Shown: positions 43,911-52,975, counted from the first letter of the stretch. The stretch is DNA of 64,000 bases from Verrucomicrobiales bacterium (GCA_029213005.1 JARGPI010000035.1:1-64000); one strand, 5' to 3'. Program-made: numbers and translations. The notes: a model not told the origin generated them from the letters alone.

Positions 43911-46598
43911 CTATATCAAGCCAGCGTACTTTCGGCCCGCCCATTCAATACATAGTAAAGTAAGGATCAAGGCAAATAGGGACCAGCGATTCCATAGGGG
44001 CTTCTGAGAGGTCTTTTCCCGGCTTGTTTTGGTGGTGTTTCGGGAAAGGATTTCAATTGCGGTAGCCAGTGTAGACGGTGCGATCACGGCCCCTCCGGTT
44101 TGTTCGGCGATGAGGTGTGCGGTCTGTAGATCGGCTTTTCGGTCGCGGTCTTCGGTATTGGGGAGAGCTTCGACGGAAAAGCTGGATTTCAAGGTAGCAT
44201 TGTCTTTGTCGGCGGGTTTGGGGAAAAGAGTATCTACGGTCGGGCCGAGCAGCGTGACGTTGTACTCCCCGTGTTTCAGGGGTGGGAGAGTGGCGGTATA
44301 AAATCCGGGGTTACCGGATTGTTCGGCTAGAGAATAGGTCTTTTTGATTCCTCCGGAACTTGTGATCTCTGCTTTGATTTTTGCCTCCGGAATTGGGTTG
44401 CCGTCTACCCCGAAGACTTCTGCCCGGACGACAGGCTGGTCGTTTTCCTGATATCGTTTTTCGTCGGTAGACAGGTCAACTAATGCGGAGTGGTTAAGTA
44501 ATTCGGCAACGGTTGCCCAGCGAAGGAACTGTCCCCAGAACCGGTAATGATAGCGGTCACCAAATCGATAGCGCAAATGGTAGGTGGTGGGGGAGGAGAA
44601 ATAGAAGACCCTTCCGGCTCCGTAGCGATGCCAGGTGATGTAGGGTATTGATTCCCCATTTTCGTTCTTTGCCTCGAGGATAACCTGGGCGCCTGGTTTG
44701 GGGAGGTTGAATGGCGAAAGTTCGGTCAGAGACAGTAGGCGGGAACTCAGTTTCCAGACGGCTTCGTTCTTCGTCTCGTTATCTTCCAGCTTCAGGGCCG
44801 CGATCCGTTTGCCGGTCTGACTCGGAATCAGGCTGAGGGTCTCGCCGGTTTGCAATCTCTTTTCGTCCAGTTTGATAGGGAGGATTTTGCTGAAAGGTCC
44901 ATCGGTGAAGGCTGCCGGCATGGATTGTGAGCCGGAGATGACAATCAAGTTACCTCCGTTGTTGACGTATTTCTCAAGCGCAATCGATTCGGCTGCGCCT
45001 ATAAACTCCGGGCCGACTTCTCCGACCACCACAATTTGGTAGGCTTTGAGCCGTTCGGGTGAGGAGAGGCTATTGGGGAACGGAAATGGCGGAACGGGAG
45101 CGTAGAGAATTTCGCGGTGTTTAATTTGATCATCGCGTTTCAACAGGTTGCTTAGATACCGGCTCTCCCAACGGGGCCAACCATCAACCAGTAAAACATT
45201 CAGGTCACCGGTATAGGATTTGACATCGATAAAGGTTCGATTGTTCAGAGTTTGCTCTTCATTTTCGGGGGCGACTAACTCTACTTCGTAGCGGTGATTG
45301 CCGGTGGATTTGACTTTGGTAGTCAGTCGGGCTCTCTGATCCTCGTTATCGGCGCCGAAGTGTATTTCAACGCTGTCGAGTTCTTCTCCGTTTTCCAGGA
45401 GTCGAAGTTGAGTGCTTTGTCCGGAAAAGCCGCGGGATCCGACGAGGCAGTCCACACTTAAAAAATCGCCCTGACTGATGGTCTCCGGTGCAGTGGCGCG
45501 CCACAGTGTAGTGTCGTTGATCTGATAGTCGCCCCCGGCCGGTATAATGAAAAGTGGAAACTCTTTTAGCCCATCGGGGATGTCGGCGTTTTCCTGGTCG
45601 GCTGCGTTGTGGATTCCGTCTGTGATGACGAATGCAGCTTCGATCTGATCGGCGCGGTGTTGCTCATGGATGCGGTTTAGTACCGCGTTCAGATTGGTAT
45701 CACCCTCTCCCGTTGTCGGAATGTTCCAGTCCCGGGGGGCGGGCGAAATCGAATCTGCAAATTGGTATCGATTGATTTCGAAATCTTTGTTTTCGGTAGT
45801 ATTGAGGCGGTTCTCGAAGTTTTGTAAAGTGACGTCGGCCCATTGGAGGCGGCTTGGGGTAGGAGTAGGGAGATTCTCCGGTCTTTCCACTTCCTCGCGG
45901 CGGGCCTGTTCCCGGGAAATAACGGCGATGCGCTGAGCAATCCCGGAGATGTCGTTCAGAAGAGGGGGGATGTTTTCCGGGTTGGGATTCTCTATTAGCG
46001 CCGGTAGGGTTTTATTCAGAGCCGTATCCGCCCGGGTGATAATTTCCTTCGATAGCTCCGGGTAGGGAAGAGTGTTCGCGTGCTGCGAGACGGTCTGGAG
46101 TGCTTTCTGTAGTTCTTCTTTCTGTAACTGAAGCGCCTTGGCGATCCCTGTCTGATTGGTTACCGAGTCATTGAGGACAGACCGGGATACGGTGACCCGG
46201 GTGTGCGCTTCCTCAATGGCAGAAAGTATGGAGGATTTCGGATCGATTGCCTGAGTTGAGATCTGCCAGCGCCGAAGGTGACCTTTTTCATCGACAGGGT
46301 CCTGCAGTCTCATGCTGGCAGAGGTATCGAGGTAGATATCGAGCTTTTTTTTCTGACCGGTCTCGAACGTCTCCCGGGTCTGTTCAGCGGGAGCGGCCAG
46401 AGCCAGCAGAATGCCGGCGATTGCGACGAGGCGGAAAAGAAACAAGAGGGGGATGATCCATTTTTTCCGGGCAAAAATATAGTCCCGGATCGCGAGGATC
46501 AGAAGAAGGAGGCCGAGCCCTCCCCCGATCCAGATAAGTTGATCGATAGAAAACGGACCGCTAAGAATCGTTTCGTGTTCTATCGAGACGGGATCCAT
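43911..46598 (-). CDS. Large membrane protein with VWA and glutamine-amidotransferase-like domains
   Basis: This is an 895-residue membrane protein. Two N-terminal helices (about 20-38 and 50-70) are followed by a VWA-type region starting KLDIYLDTSASMRLQ with a DxSxS MIDAS. A coiled/linker region and a beta-sandwich come next, then a GATase-like domain (QIVVVGEVGPEFIGAAESI to NNGGNLIVISGSQSMPA). Further Ig-like regions and one C-terminal helix (LFALILTLLCIEWAG) complete it. It is paralogous in design to the 712-residue BatA-like protein at 14050-16188. It lies 98 bases upstream of the lipid-transport operon on the same strand. The role is unknown; a membrane sensor or adaptor working with a MoxR ATPase is plausible. 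Confidence 0.78.
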   Translation of the reverse strand: MDPVSIEHETILSGPFSIDQLIWIGGGLGLLLLILAIRDYIFARKKWIIPLLFLFRLVAIAGILLALAAPAEQTRETFETGQKKKLDIYLDTSASMRLQDPVDEKGHLRRWQISTQAIDPKSSILSAIEEAHTRVTVSRSVLNDSVTNQTGIAKALQLQKEELQKALQTVSQHANTLPYPELSKEIITRADTALNKTLPALIENPNPENIPPLLNDISGIAQRIAVISREQARREEVERPENLPTPTPSRLQWADVTLQNFENRLNTTENKDFEINRYQFADSISPAPRDWNIPTTGEGDTNLNAVLNRIHEQHRADQIEAAFVITDGIHNAADQENADIPDGLKEFPLFIIPAGGDYQINDTTLWRATAPETISQGDFLSVDCLVGSRGFSGQSTQLRLLENGEELDSVEIHFGADNEDQRARLTTKVKSTGNHRYEVELVAPENEEQTLNNRTFIDVKSYTGDLNVLLVDGWPRWESRYLSNLLKRDDQIKHREILYAPVPPFPFPNSLSSPERLKAYQIVVVGEVGPEFIGAAESIALEKYVNNGGNLIVISGSQSMPAAFTDGPFSKILPIKLDEKRLQTGETLSLIPSQTGKRIAALKLEDNETKNEAVWKLSSRLLSLTELSPFNLPKPGAQVILEAKNENGESIPYITWHRYGAGRVFYFSSPTTYHLRYRFGDRYHYRFWGQFLRWATVAELLNHSALVDLSTDEKRYQENDQPVVRAEVFGVDGNPIPEAKIKAEITSSGGIKKTYSLAEQSGNPGFYTATLPPLKHGEYNVTLLGPTVDTLFPKPADKDNATLKSSFSVEALPNTEDRDRKADLQTAHLIAEQTGGAVIAPSTLATAIEILSRNTTKTSREKTSQKPLWNRWSLFALILTLLCIEWAGRKYAGLI

Positions 46599-46639
46599 TT
46601 CCGGTGGAATAGCGGCAGAGGTGAAATAGGTAAGTCGGA

Positions 46640-46990
46640 TTATCTACTGCGGCGCTGTGTCATCATAAATTCATTTCCCTCGGGGTCGACACACATCGCG
46701 AGGTGTAGCGGGTCTTCTTCGGTATCGACCGGTTCGCGGGTCAGTGCGCCTCCGCACGTGGTGAGTTTGTCAATGCCCTCGCGAAGATCGTCGAGCTGGA
46801 AGGAGAGGCCTGTCCAGGTCCGCTTGCCCTCGCCGTCGGCATGGATTCCGATGGTGGCTCCACAGACCTCGATCTCGCTCCACACCTCGGTTCGCAGCGT
46901 GATGGTTCCGTCAAACATTGACTCATAAAACGCGAGAGCTCGATCCATATCCTGCGCCCAAATCGCATATTTTACTTTGATGACTTTCAT
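46640..46990 (-). CDS. VOC superfamily (glyoxalase/bleomycin-resistance-like) protein
   Basis: This is a 116-residue small cytosolic protein of the vicinal-oxygen-chelate fold. The N-terminal IKVKYAIWAQDMDRALAFYE and C-terminal LHLAMCVDPEGNEFMMTQ blocks match the family, including the metal-ligand Glu near the end. Substrate cannot be inferred; many such proteins are of unknown function. It is divergent from the 218-residue membrane protein, with an AT-rich promoter-like region between. Confidence 0.85.
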   Translation of the reverse strand: MKVIKVKYAIWAQDMDRALAFYESMFDGTITLRTEVWSEIEVCGATIGIHADGEGKRTWTGLSFQLDDLREGIDKLTTCGGALTREPVDTEEDPLHLAMCVDPEGNEFMMTQRRSR

Positions 46991-47107
46991 GTAGCCAATC
47001 CTGATTGGATTTGATGAAAAGTCGACCTCTTTTCTGGTTGAGAGTGGCCCGATAGCGTAGAAAATCGTTATCTGCTTACGTTCTGGGTTTTACAATTATT
47101 ATAAAAT

Positions 47108-47122
47108 ATGTAATATTTACAT
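47108..47122. promoter_or_regulatory. 15-bp palindrome in an AT-rich divergent promoter region
   Basis: ATGTAATATTTACAT (47108-47122) is symmetric, with 6-base arms around TAT. It lies in a strongly AT-rich stretch (about 47088-47125) between the VOC gene and the 218-residue membrane protein gene. It may be a regulator site or simply part of a promoter. Confidence 0.3.
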
Positions 47123-47152
47123 CACCCTCCTCTTCAACACGACAAACACATC

Positions 47153-47809
47153 ATGAATCAGGCATCTAAAGGCGGGACTGTACCCTGTACAGTGGAGGAT
47201 TGTACCCTGTACAATCGGGAAAACCGGTCATTCGCGTTTTCTGTAGTTCGATTATTGCTCATCGCTGTTATCGGCGGTTTCGCATTGATTGCGTTGGCGC
47301 TAAGCTCGGTAGATCCCCGCGGGAAATATCACCACATCGCTCCTGAGTTGATCGCGGAGACCCGGCTCGATTTCTTTATTAACTCGATGAATGATATGTT
47401 TGCCAGCGTTACGCCCGGAACTGACGTGGAACTCGGGTTGGGGCGGCAAAGTAACCGGGTGGTCCTGACTGGCGCGGTCGATCAGATCAATTTGCCCGAT
47501 GCGACGAAAGGGGCTGACCAAATCTGTATCGACTATTTCGACGGAAATATCGTGGCCTGCCATTTGGCGGATGATCGCGAGCTGTCGAGACTTTACCTTG
47601 TCGATCAGGTAAAATCACTGGTCTGGGAAGCGTATTTTGCGGAGACCGGAGAATGGATGCCGATTTACGTAGCGGGGCATGATTCAAAGAAACCTACGAA
47701 AATCCGCCTCGTTTATCAGCTCGAAATCGGGAAAGACCAAGTGGTGGAATTTCCCGTGGCCCATCCCGATATCGTCAAGGTAGCAGCTACGGGGCCAGCG
47801 GGTTTCTAA
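47153..47809 (+). CDS. Hypothetical membrane protein with a 39-bp element in its N-terminus
   Basis: This is a 218-residue protein of unknown family. Residues 1-8 (MNQASKGG) are followed by 13 residues encoded by the 39-bp palindromic element (TVPCTVEDCTLYN, 9-21), then one transmembrane helix (about 30-50). The extracytoplasmic part of about 165 residues is mainly beta (VELGLGRQSNRVVLTGAV, PTKIRLVYQLEIGKDQVVEF). No Met, GTG or TTG with a ribosome binding site occurs between the element and the helix, so the element seems truly translated. The stop overlaps the stop of the convergent sugar permease gene by four bases. Confidence 0.65.
   Translation: MNQASKGGTVPCTVEDCTLYNRENRSFAFSVVRLLLIAVIGGFALIALALSSVDPRGKYHHIAPELIAETRLDFFINSMNDMFASVTPGTDVELGLGRQSNRVVLTGAVDQINLPDATKGADQICIDYFDGNIVACHLADDRELSRLYLVDQVKSLVWEAYFAETGEWMPIYVAGHDSKKPTKIRLVYQLEIGKDQVVEFPVAHPDIVKVAATGPAGF
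47177..47215. repeat. 39-bp twin-palindrome element, copy 4 (inside a membrane protein gene)
   Basis: ACTGTACCCTGTACAGT (47177-47193) and ATTGTACCCTGTACAAT (47199-47215) are separated by GGAGG. Both units are perfect 7-3-7 palindromes, making this the best-preserved copy. Centres are 22 bp apart. It begins on a codon boundary, eight codons after the ATG. Confidence 0.92.
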
Positions 47810-48792
47810 GCCGCGGCATTTCGTTTTGCGACCACCTTTTTAGCGACTTCATCGCCGATTGCCCCGGCGAGAATTACGGCACCGATCACAGCAAACTCGA
47901 TGTTCGGTTTGATTTGATCGACGAGAATGATCATATTTTTCAGTAGCTGAAGCAGAGCTGTCCCGATCAGCACCCCGATGATTGTCCCGGTGCCGCCCCT
48001 CAGGCTGCAACCGCCCAGAACGGCCGCGGCGATCGCATACAGCTCGTAAAAATTGCCAAAGTCGACCGGCTGAGCCGAATTCGTATCCATCACAAAGAGC
48101 AGTCCGCCCAAACCCGCCAGGCTTGAGCAGATCACATAGGCGATGATCTTCATTTTATCCGTGTCGATCCCGCTGAACTTCGCTGCTTCCTCGTTATTTC
48201 CCAGCGCGAGGAGGTAGCGACCGTAAATCGTTTTATTCAGGAAAACCGCTGCCAGCGTCGCCACCACCGCGAGGATAATGAGGGGGACCGGGATGCCGAA
48301 TTTGTCGTATATCGGGATTTCCCCGTTTGCGAGCCAGCGGAGCCCCTTCAGTTCATTTTGAAAGCCCGCCGTCTGGTCTCCGGTAAAGCCCCGGGTGATG
48401 CCGCGATACATCAGCAGTCCGCAAAGCGTCACGATGAAAGGTTGGAGGTTCAATTTTGTCACGAGCAGACCATGGCCATATCCGATCAGAACCGGGAGAA
48501 TCACGACAATCCCGAGTGCCAGCCAGACCGGCCAGCCCTGTTGAACCGCCATCCAGGGAAAACCCACCCCGACGAGGCAGACCACCGATCCGACCGATAA
48601 ATCGATGCCCCCGGTGATGATGACAAAGGCCACCCCGATCCCGAGGATTCCGAAAAGAGCGGTTCTGCGCAGGAGATTTTCCTGATTAAATCCCGTCAGG
48701 AAACTCGTCCTTCCCGTCGTCAAATCGCTGAAGATCCAGGTCGCCACATAGACCACCAGAAGGAGAATGAGAATGCCGAGGATTCGTTTCAT
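47806..48792 (-). CDS. ABC transporter permease, ribose/monosaccharide type (RbsC-like)
   Basis: This is a 328-residue polytopic inner-membrane permease of the BPD_transp_2 family. It has about nine or ten hydrophobic helices and the blocks GIGVAFVIITGGIDLSVGSV, GRYLLALGNNEEAAKFSGID and LGGCSLRGGTGTIIGVLIG, which mark carbohydrate uptake transporter class 2 permeases. No ATPase or substrate-binding protein gene adjoins it, so either it pairs with components elsewhere or it is a remnant of a larger operon. Initiation is at ATG 48792. Confidence 0.88.
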   Translation of the reverse strand: MKRILGILILLLVVYVATWIFSDLTTGRTSFLTGFNQENLLRRTALFGILGIGVAFVIITGGIDLSVGSVVCLVGVGFPWMAVQQGWPVWLALGIVVILPVLIGYGHGLLVTKLNLQPFIVTLCGLLMYRGITRGFTGDQTAGFQNELKGLRWLANGEIPIYDKFGIPVPLIILAVVATLAAVFLNKTIYGRYLLALGNNEEAAKFSGIDTDKMKIIAYVICSSLAGLGGLLFVMDTNSAQPVDFGNFYELYAIAAAVLGGCSLRGGTGTIIGVLIGTALLQLLKNMIILVDQIKPNIEFAVIGAVILAGAIGDEVAKKVVAKRNAAA

Positions 48793-49202
48793 AGTAAGAG
48801 CTCGAAATGGTTTTAGATGGAATGTCCGGCGATGTCAATTATCGGGATGCTGGCATAAGAAGTGCTTGGCCTGATACGAAACAAAGGTAAAGTGTCAAAG
48901 GAGTGAGTTGACATTAAACGACCTGTGAAAATGAGTTCGATAAGGTACCAGGAGAAAAGCAAGCCGGAGATGGATCGGCTCAAATCCAGACACGAAGAGC
49001 TTTTTCTTGCCCGCACCTTTCTTTCCGATCAAAGCGACGAAGAACAAATTTGCGGACGCGCCGTTCGGACCCTCCATTTCCTGTGCCCGGAAGTTCGGAA
49101 AAACTCATCAGCGAAGCAACTCGTCCAGCCCGAAGGGCATAATTAGAGGAAGTACTCTGAAACGCGGTGTCAATAGGAGGGATAGTCAGGTCCCTCAGCC
49201 TA
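48793..49202. other. Intergenic region, no gene recognised
   Basis: Short open frames exist on both strands (for example 48925-49146 plus), but none has a ribosome binding site or a family feature. The mixed composition could be gene debris near an accessory membrane gene. A short stem, AGGG...TCCCT near 49180-49196, could help terminate the following minus-strand gene, but there is no T-tract. Confidence 0.4.
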
Positions 49203-50108
49203 CTACCCTAAAGCGTTGAGTTCGTACGGTGGAACTATATGATGGATGTTTAACATGATGTTTTCATACGAATTCGGTTGAATCTCCGAAAAATTCCCTT
49301 TTCCAAGCATGTCGAAAGCAAGAGCCATTGTGCAGATGCATTGCTTATTGATACATGCCCCAGTGAACGATAATGGAAATATAATCATTTCCCGGTTTGG
49401 AGAAATGATCGCAATCTCACCTACTCGATCATCGACCACGACATCTGCCCAGTACCAGTTGAACTTTCTGACGATTTGAGAACCCCAAAGAGAACCCAGT
49501 AGGGCGTGTGGCGCTTCGCTATTGTTAAACGGGTTGGGTCTTGCGAATACTAAGTCAACAACAGAATCGTAGACCTTGTTCACGATAGCGTCCGGATCGT
49601 CGCTTTCCAAATCAAGTGACAACATCGAAGCCGCCTGACTTGCCATTGATTCAATCATCCGGCTTTGGTCGGCTTCCTGTGTTCTCTCTACTATCTTAAA
49701 CTGTGGTGTTGGAGAACTGGGGAATTCATCTTTGGTTTTGTAATTTGCGGGAAGGGAGGCACCAAAAAGCCCGGGCTGCAGTCCTGAGTTTTTCATGACT
49801 CTGTTCGCTCTTGAATTTGATGAAAAGATCAGAAATAGACCAGTCGGGGGGAATAGTGTCTGGATAGTCGCTAAAAGTGTCGATCTACCCGTGAGCGCGA
49901 CGGTGAGAAGTATAGTAGAGACTATGACTAAACCAATGGAAAAACCTACCAACCCCACGCAGGCAAGCTGAGCAATGCTTGAATCATAACCAGCGGATTT
50001 ATTGTACTCTTTTACAGCTCCTAATACGATTAGAGACAAGATTGTCAAAATCAAGGCTATGGTTTGAGCACGATGCCACTTTACGATATTCTTTAGGTTG
50101 TTTCTCAT
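49203..50108 (-). CDS. Hypothetical membrane protein, AT-rich
   Basis: This is a 301-residue protein with two clear transmembrane helices (about 15-35 and 45-70) and a weaker third hydrophobic stretch (about 80-95, TLFPPTGLFLIFSS). A largely soluble C-terminal domain follows (about 130-301) with no family I know. It contains FKIVERTQEADQSRMIESMA, FPLSFTGACINKQCICTMAL and a final YENIMLNIHHIVPPYELNAL. Base composition is lower in GC than flanking genes, suggesting recent acquisition. A short frame with AAGGAG (50133-50128) precedes it, but the spacing to the ATG is not ideal. Function is unknown. Confidence 0.65.
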   Translation of the reverse strand: MRNNLKNIVKWHRAQTIALILTILSLIVLGAVKEYNKSAGYDSSIAQLACVGLVGFSIGLVIVSTILLTVALTGRSTLLATIQTLFPPTGLFLIFSSNSRANRVMKNSGLQPGLFGASLPANYKTKDEFPSSPTPQFKIVERTQEADQSRMIESMASQAASMLSLDLESDDPDAIVNKVYDSVVDLVFARPNPFNNSEAPHALLGSLWGSQIVRKFNWYWADVVVDDRVGEIAIISPNREMIIFPLSFTGACINKQCICTMALAFDMLGKGNFSEIQPNSYENIMLNIHHIVPPYELNALG

Positions 50109-50248
50109 AGAATTTACGAAAGCATTTCTCCTTGAGTCATCAGCAACTATATTAAGAAGTTTTTTGTCTCTGGTGAATCTTAAGGGATTAGCAGTAAGTG
50201 ATCAACCCAATTCGGCGGTTTGTGCAATTTCGAATGATTCCGTTTTCT

Positions 50249-52267
50249 TCACTGCAGCAACTCTTCCTGCACCGATACGTCCTGTAGTAACTTTTTCTTT
50301 TCCGCTTCGGATTTCTGGTAGGCCATTTTCAGCTTTCCTTCGGCAAAACTGTAGGTAGTTCGACTGCTGAGAAAATCATCAGCCACGGACGCCCACTCGA
50401 TCCACGCATCGAGGTAATCCTTCACTCTCACATCCACCTTGCTGCGCAGGCGCTGCAGCTTTGAGCGGGCTGCACCGATTTCAGTCAACGCCGGTCGATT
50501 AGAACTGTTCAGGTCCGCTTTTGCCGCTGCGGGCAGGCTGCCGAGGACTTTATCTATTTCCTCGAGGGACCCGACAATACTCAGCGTTACCGGCACACGG
50601 TTCTGTGCCTTCATCCATAGAATCCGGGCGGAGAGATGATTCGGTGCCAGTTCGACGACTTTTGCCAGCTTGGCGATGGTGGAGGGATTTGACAACCTCC
50701 GGCTTCGCTGGATTTCGGAAAATAAAGTGATGGCTTTTTCAAGGTTCTCCGACCGGTTTTCGGCAGCCAGTTTAAAGGCTTGTTCGAAGTTTTTAATCGT
50801 GAAAATCTGGGTCGCGAGGAGAGGGGATACGCCATCGGTCAAAAGCAAATCGAGGGCTCTAACCCGGTTCTTTTCGGGGATCGCCACAATTTGGGCACCA
50901 CCTTTGGCGGCTCCCCGCAGTTTAGCGGCAACGCCGCCGATTGGCTGCACATCCCCGGCAGCATTCATATCACCGGTCACGGCAAAGGCAGGGTCGAGGT
51001 TTGTTCCGGTGATTAATGACTCCATCAGCAGCGCGGTCGCTACCGCGGCGGAAGGCCCGTCTTTCGGAGAGTATTTCTCGGCAAATGCCAGTTCGATGCC
51101 ATACTTTTTCGGCCAACCGTTATGGCGGATTTTTAAGAAGCGGACAACCTCTTCCAAAGCGGCATCCATATCTTCCCCGACTTCCTGATTGAACGTTAAG
51201 GTGGATTCCTCGTCTGAAGTTGGCAGCGCTGATATAGAGAGTTTGGATGACAGTCCGGCATATCGGGAGTCACCGAGCGGAACGACAAGCAGGGACATTA
51301 ATTTTGCGGTGTTGGTTTGCAGGCGGGAGCCGATCATTCGCGTGATAGAATTTGTCTTCACCGGCGGGGTTACTTTGGTAACCGGAGGGGGAGGGGGCTG
51401 AACCTCTCCCGCTCCGAATTCGACTAGAAAGGCGCCGCACTCTTCGTCAGCGCTGAGCGGGTGAACGGTATGATTTTTGAAGGCCAGAAGGGTATATTCG
51501 TCACCTGATCGAAAGATGGGGGAACTCGGCGGGACCATCGCCTTTTTTCCCGAAAACCACGAAAAGGTTCCATCAGGATTTTTCCTGCCACCAATCGCCA
51601 TTGGAGTGATCAGGCACCGATATTTCATGGCATCGTTGAAGAAAACCCGTTTGTCCTTAGTATCGATTTCAGCCAGTTCGCCACCCATTTCGTGAGCCTG
51701 TTTTCGGCAGGCCTCCCAATTCTGGCCGCCGATTCGCTTGCCTCCACAAACCACGATTTTGTATTTGCGGCCATCAAGATTAAGAAATTCCGGATCAAGC
51801 TCATCGGGCTGAAAGTTTTTCCACTCGATTGAGAAGTTGAGAAATTCGGCATCGTCCGGTGGGTCGTTGACCTCCACAATGGTCGTGTAGTCGTTTTCTT
51901 CACGGGGTTGCTGAATGACATGGGCATGTCCCCGATCGCTGATATAGCTTACCTTTGCCGAGAGTGGTGGTTCCGGGGATTCCGGATACCTCTGCGGGAG
52001 AATGAAAGGCTCCGTGACATGTTTGATTTGTTTGGGGCGCGGTGGTTTCCATTCCGTTCCGTTAACTGTGACGGGCTTGAAATAGTCCGGCCGCATAAAA
52101 CTTCCCTTTCGATGGTCGATCCACACTTTGTTGCCCTGAAAATGAAAATGACTGCGGCCAATCACCCAGGCTTGAAAGGTGTAGGGGCCGACACGGTCCT
52201 GCCCGGACACTGAGACGACGCTGAGAGTGAACAGAAACACGAGAAAACAGTAGAGGAGGCGGAACAT
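50249..52267 (-). CDS. Exported Lon-type (S16) serine protease with C-type lectin-like domain
   Basis: This is a 672-residue exported protein. A signal peptide (MFRLLYCFLVFLFTLSVVSV) sets ATG 52267. A beta-rich region comes first, then a C-type lectin-like domain (about 169-284; GGQNWEACRKQAHEMGGELA, GTFSWFSGKKAM, CGAFLVEF). A Pro-rich linker follows, then a Lon proteolytic domain (about 320-490) with the Ser-Lys dyad S406 in DGPSAAVATALL and K449 in GGVAAKLRGAAKGG. A helical C-terminus extends to the end. There is no AAA ATPase domain, unlike cytosolic Lon. A lectin-targeted extracytoplasmic Lon-like protease is an uncommon design; substrates are unknown. The final 150 residues look helical (heptad-like). 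Confidence 0.82.
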   Translation of the reverse strand: MFRLLYCFLVFLFTLSVVSVSGQDRVGPYTFQAWVIGRSHFHFQGNKVWIDHRKGSFMRPDYFKPVTVNGTEWKPPRPKQIKHVTEPFILPQRYPESPEPPLSAKVSYISDRGHAHVIQQPREENDYTTIVEVNDPPDDAEFLNFSIEWKNFQPDELDPEFLNLDGRKYKIVVCGGKRIGGQNWEACRKQAHEMGGELAEIDTKDKRVFFNDAMKYRCLITPMAIGGRKNPDGTFSWFSGKKAMVPPSSPIFRSGDEYTLLAFKNHTVHPLSADEECGAFLVEFGAGEVQPPPPPVTKVTPPVKTNSITRMIGSRLQTNTAKLMSLLVVPLGDSRYAGLSSKLSISALPTSDEESTLTFNQEVGEDMDAALEEVVRFLKIRHNGWPKKYGIELAFAEKYSPKDGPSAAVATALLMESLITGTNLDPAFAVTGDMNAAGDVQPIGGVAAKLRGAAKGGAQIVAIPEKNRVRALDLLLTDGVSPLLATQIFTIKNFEQAFKLAAENRSENLEKAITLFSEIQRSRRLSNPSTIAKLAKVVELAPNHLSARILWMKAQNRVPVTLSIVGSLEEIDKVLGSLPAAAKADLNSSNRPALTEIGAARSKLQRLRSKVDVRVKDYLDAWIEWASVADDFLSSRTTYSFAEGKLKMAYQKSEAEKKKLLQDVSVQEELLQ

Positions 52268-52623
52268 TTCAGCGAAGACCTTAATCAAAGAGAAGAGAGC
52301 GGACAAGAAATTTCAGGATGCAATTTTGGCAGCAACGTTCGGGCGGCCCTCCCGTCGCATAGGCTGCCAGTTCCCTTGCTGACCTTTGGCTTTTGCTGGT
52401 GCCCTTGATCGAACTTGCAAAAAACCATTCTATTTGGCGTTCTGCAAAGTGTGGAACGATGTTGCTGACTCGATTCCCCGCTCTATCAGGGGGTTACGGT
52501 GCTGGCACAATCGCTGCGTTTCGAATTGGCGGTTGAAAGATTCCCTCCGGGTAGACCGGAAGGCCCCGGAAACCGGGGTTTGGGATCTTCACCTCCAACG
52601 AATAACTACAAAACTGATATACA
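52268..52623. other. Intergenic region with a GC-rich hairpin in the leader of the next gene
   Basis: There is no gene between the lectin-Lon gene and the small secreted protein. CCCCGG-AAA-CCGGGG (52564-52578) forms a strong hairpin 45 bases before the ATG and might stabilise or regulate the small gene's mRNA. A promoter for the small gene must lie in this region, but I cannot assign its boxes. Confidence 0.4.
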
Positions 52624-52950
52624 ATGACACATAAAGCAAAACTTGGTTTAATCGCAGGAATCGGACTCTTAACAGCAGGCGTCGGCACGGCGTTTGCGGG
52701 CGATCATTGCCGCAGTTACAAATCGAGCGGATCTCACCACCACAAGGCTCAGTCCCATTACAACGTGAAGAAGCATTCGAATTACCAGTATCGAACCTAC
52801 ACCAGGCCTTACACAACGTATCAAAACCACTACAGCAACGACCGTCGGCGCTATATCTCACATCACAACCATCTGAGATTCCGTGCCCAGGCGGCAAATC
52901 GCCGGAATAACGTCGCAGTTTACACCCGCGCCGGTATTAGAGTTCGCTAA
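52624..52950 (+). CDS. Small exported His/Tyr/Arg-rich protein
   Basis: This is a 108-residue protein: a signal peptide (MTHKAKLGLIAGIGLLTAGV, cleaved near AFAG), then a basic mature chain rich in His, Tyr, Asn and Arg (HHHKAQSHYNVKKHSNYQYR, YQNHYSNDRRRYISHHNH). Similar low-complexity chains bind metals or polyanions, but no family is recognised. A strong intrinsic terminator follows 26 bases after the stop, and a GC-rich hairpin lies in its leader, so it is a monocistronic and probably well-expressed gene. Confidence 0.7.
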   Translation: MTHKAKLGLIAGIGLLTAGVGTAFAGDHCRSYKSSGSHHHKAQSHYNVKKHSNYQYRTYTRPYTTYQNHYSNDRRRYISHHNHLRFRAQAANRRNNVAVYTRAGIRVR

Positions 52951-52975
52951 TCCCTATCGTTAACCACTAATAGGT

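Noticed and set aside
48925..49146. 73-codon plus-strand frame downstream of the sugar permease
   Set aside because: No start signal, no family match and an overlapping alternative frame of similar length; chance is more likely.
50114..50140. Mini-leader frame (MTQGEMLS) before the 301-residue membrane protein
   Set aside because: The AAGGAG lies inside the frame and only two bases from the inner ATG, so spacing is poor; not a convincing leader.
52386..52634. 82-codon plus-strand frame overlapping the start of the small secreted protein gene
   Set aside because: It overlaps a better gene with signal peptide and terminator; no coding features.
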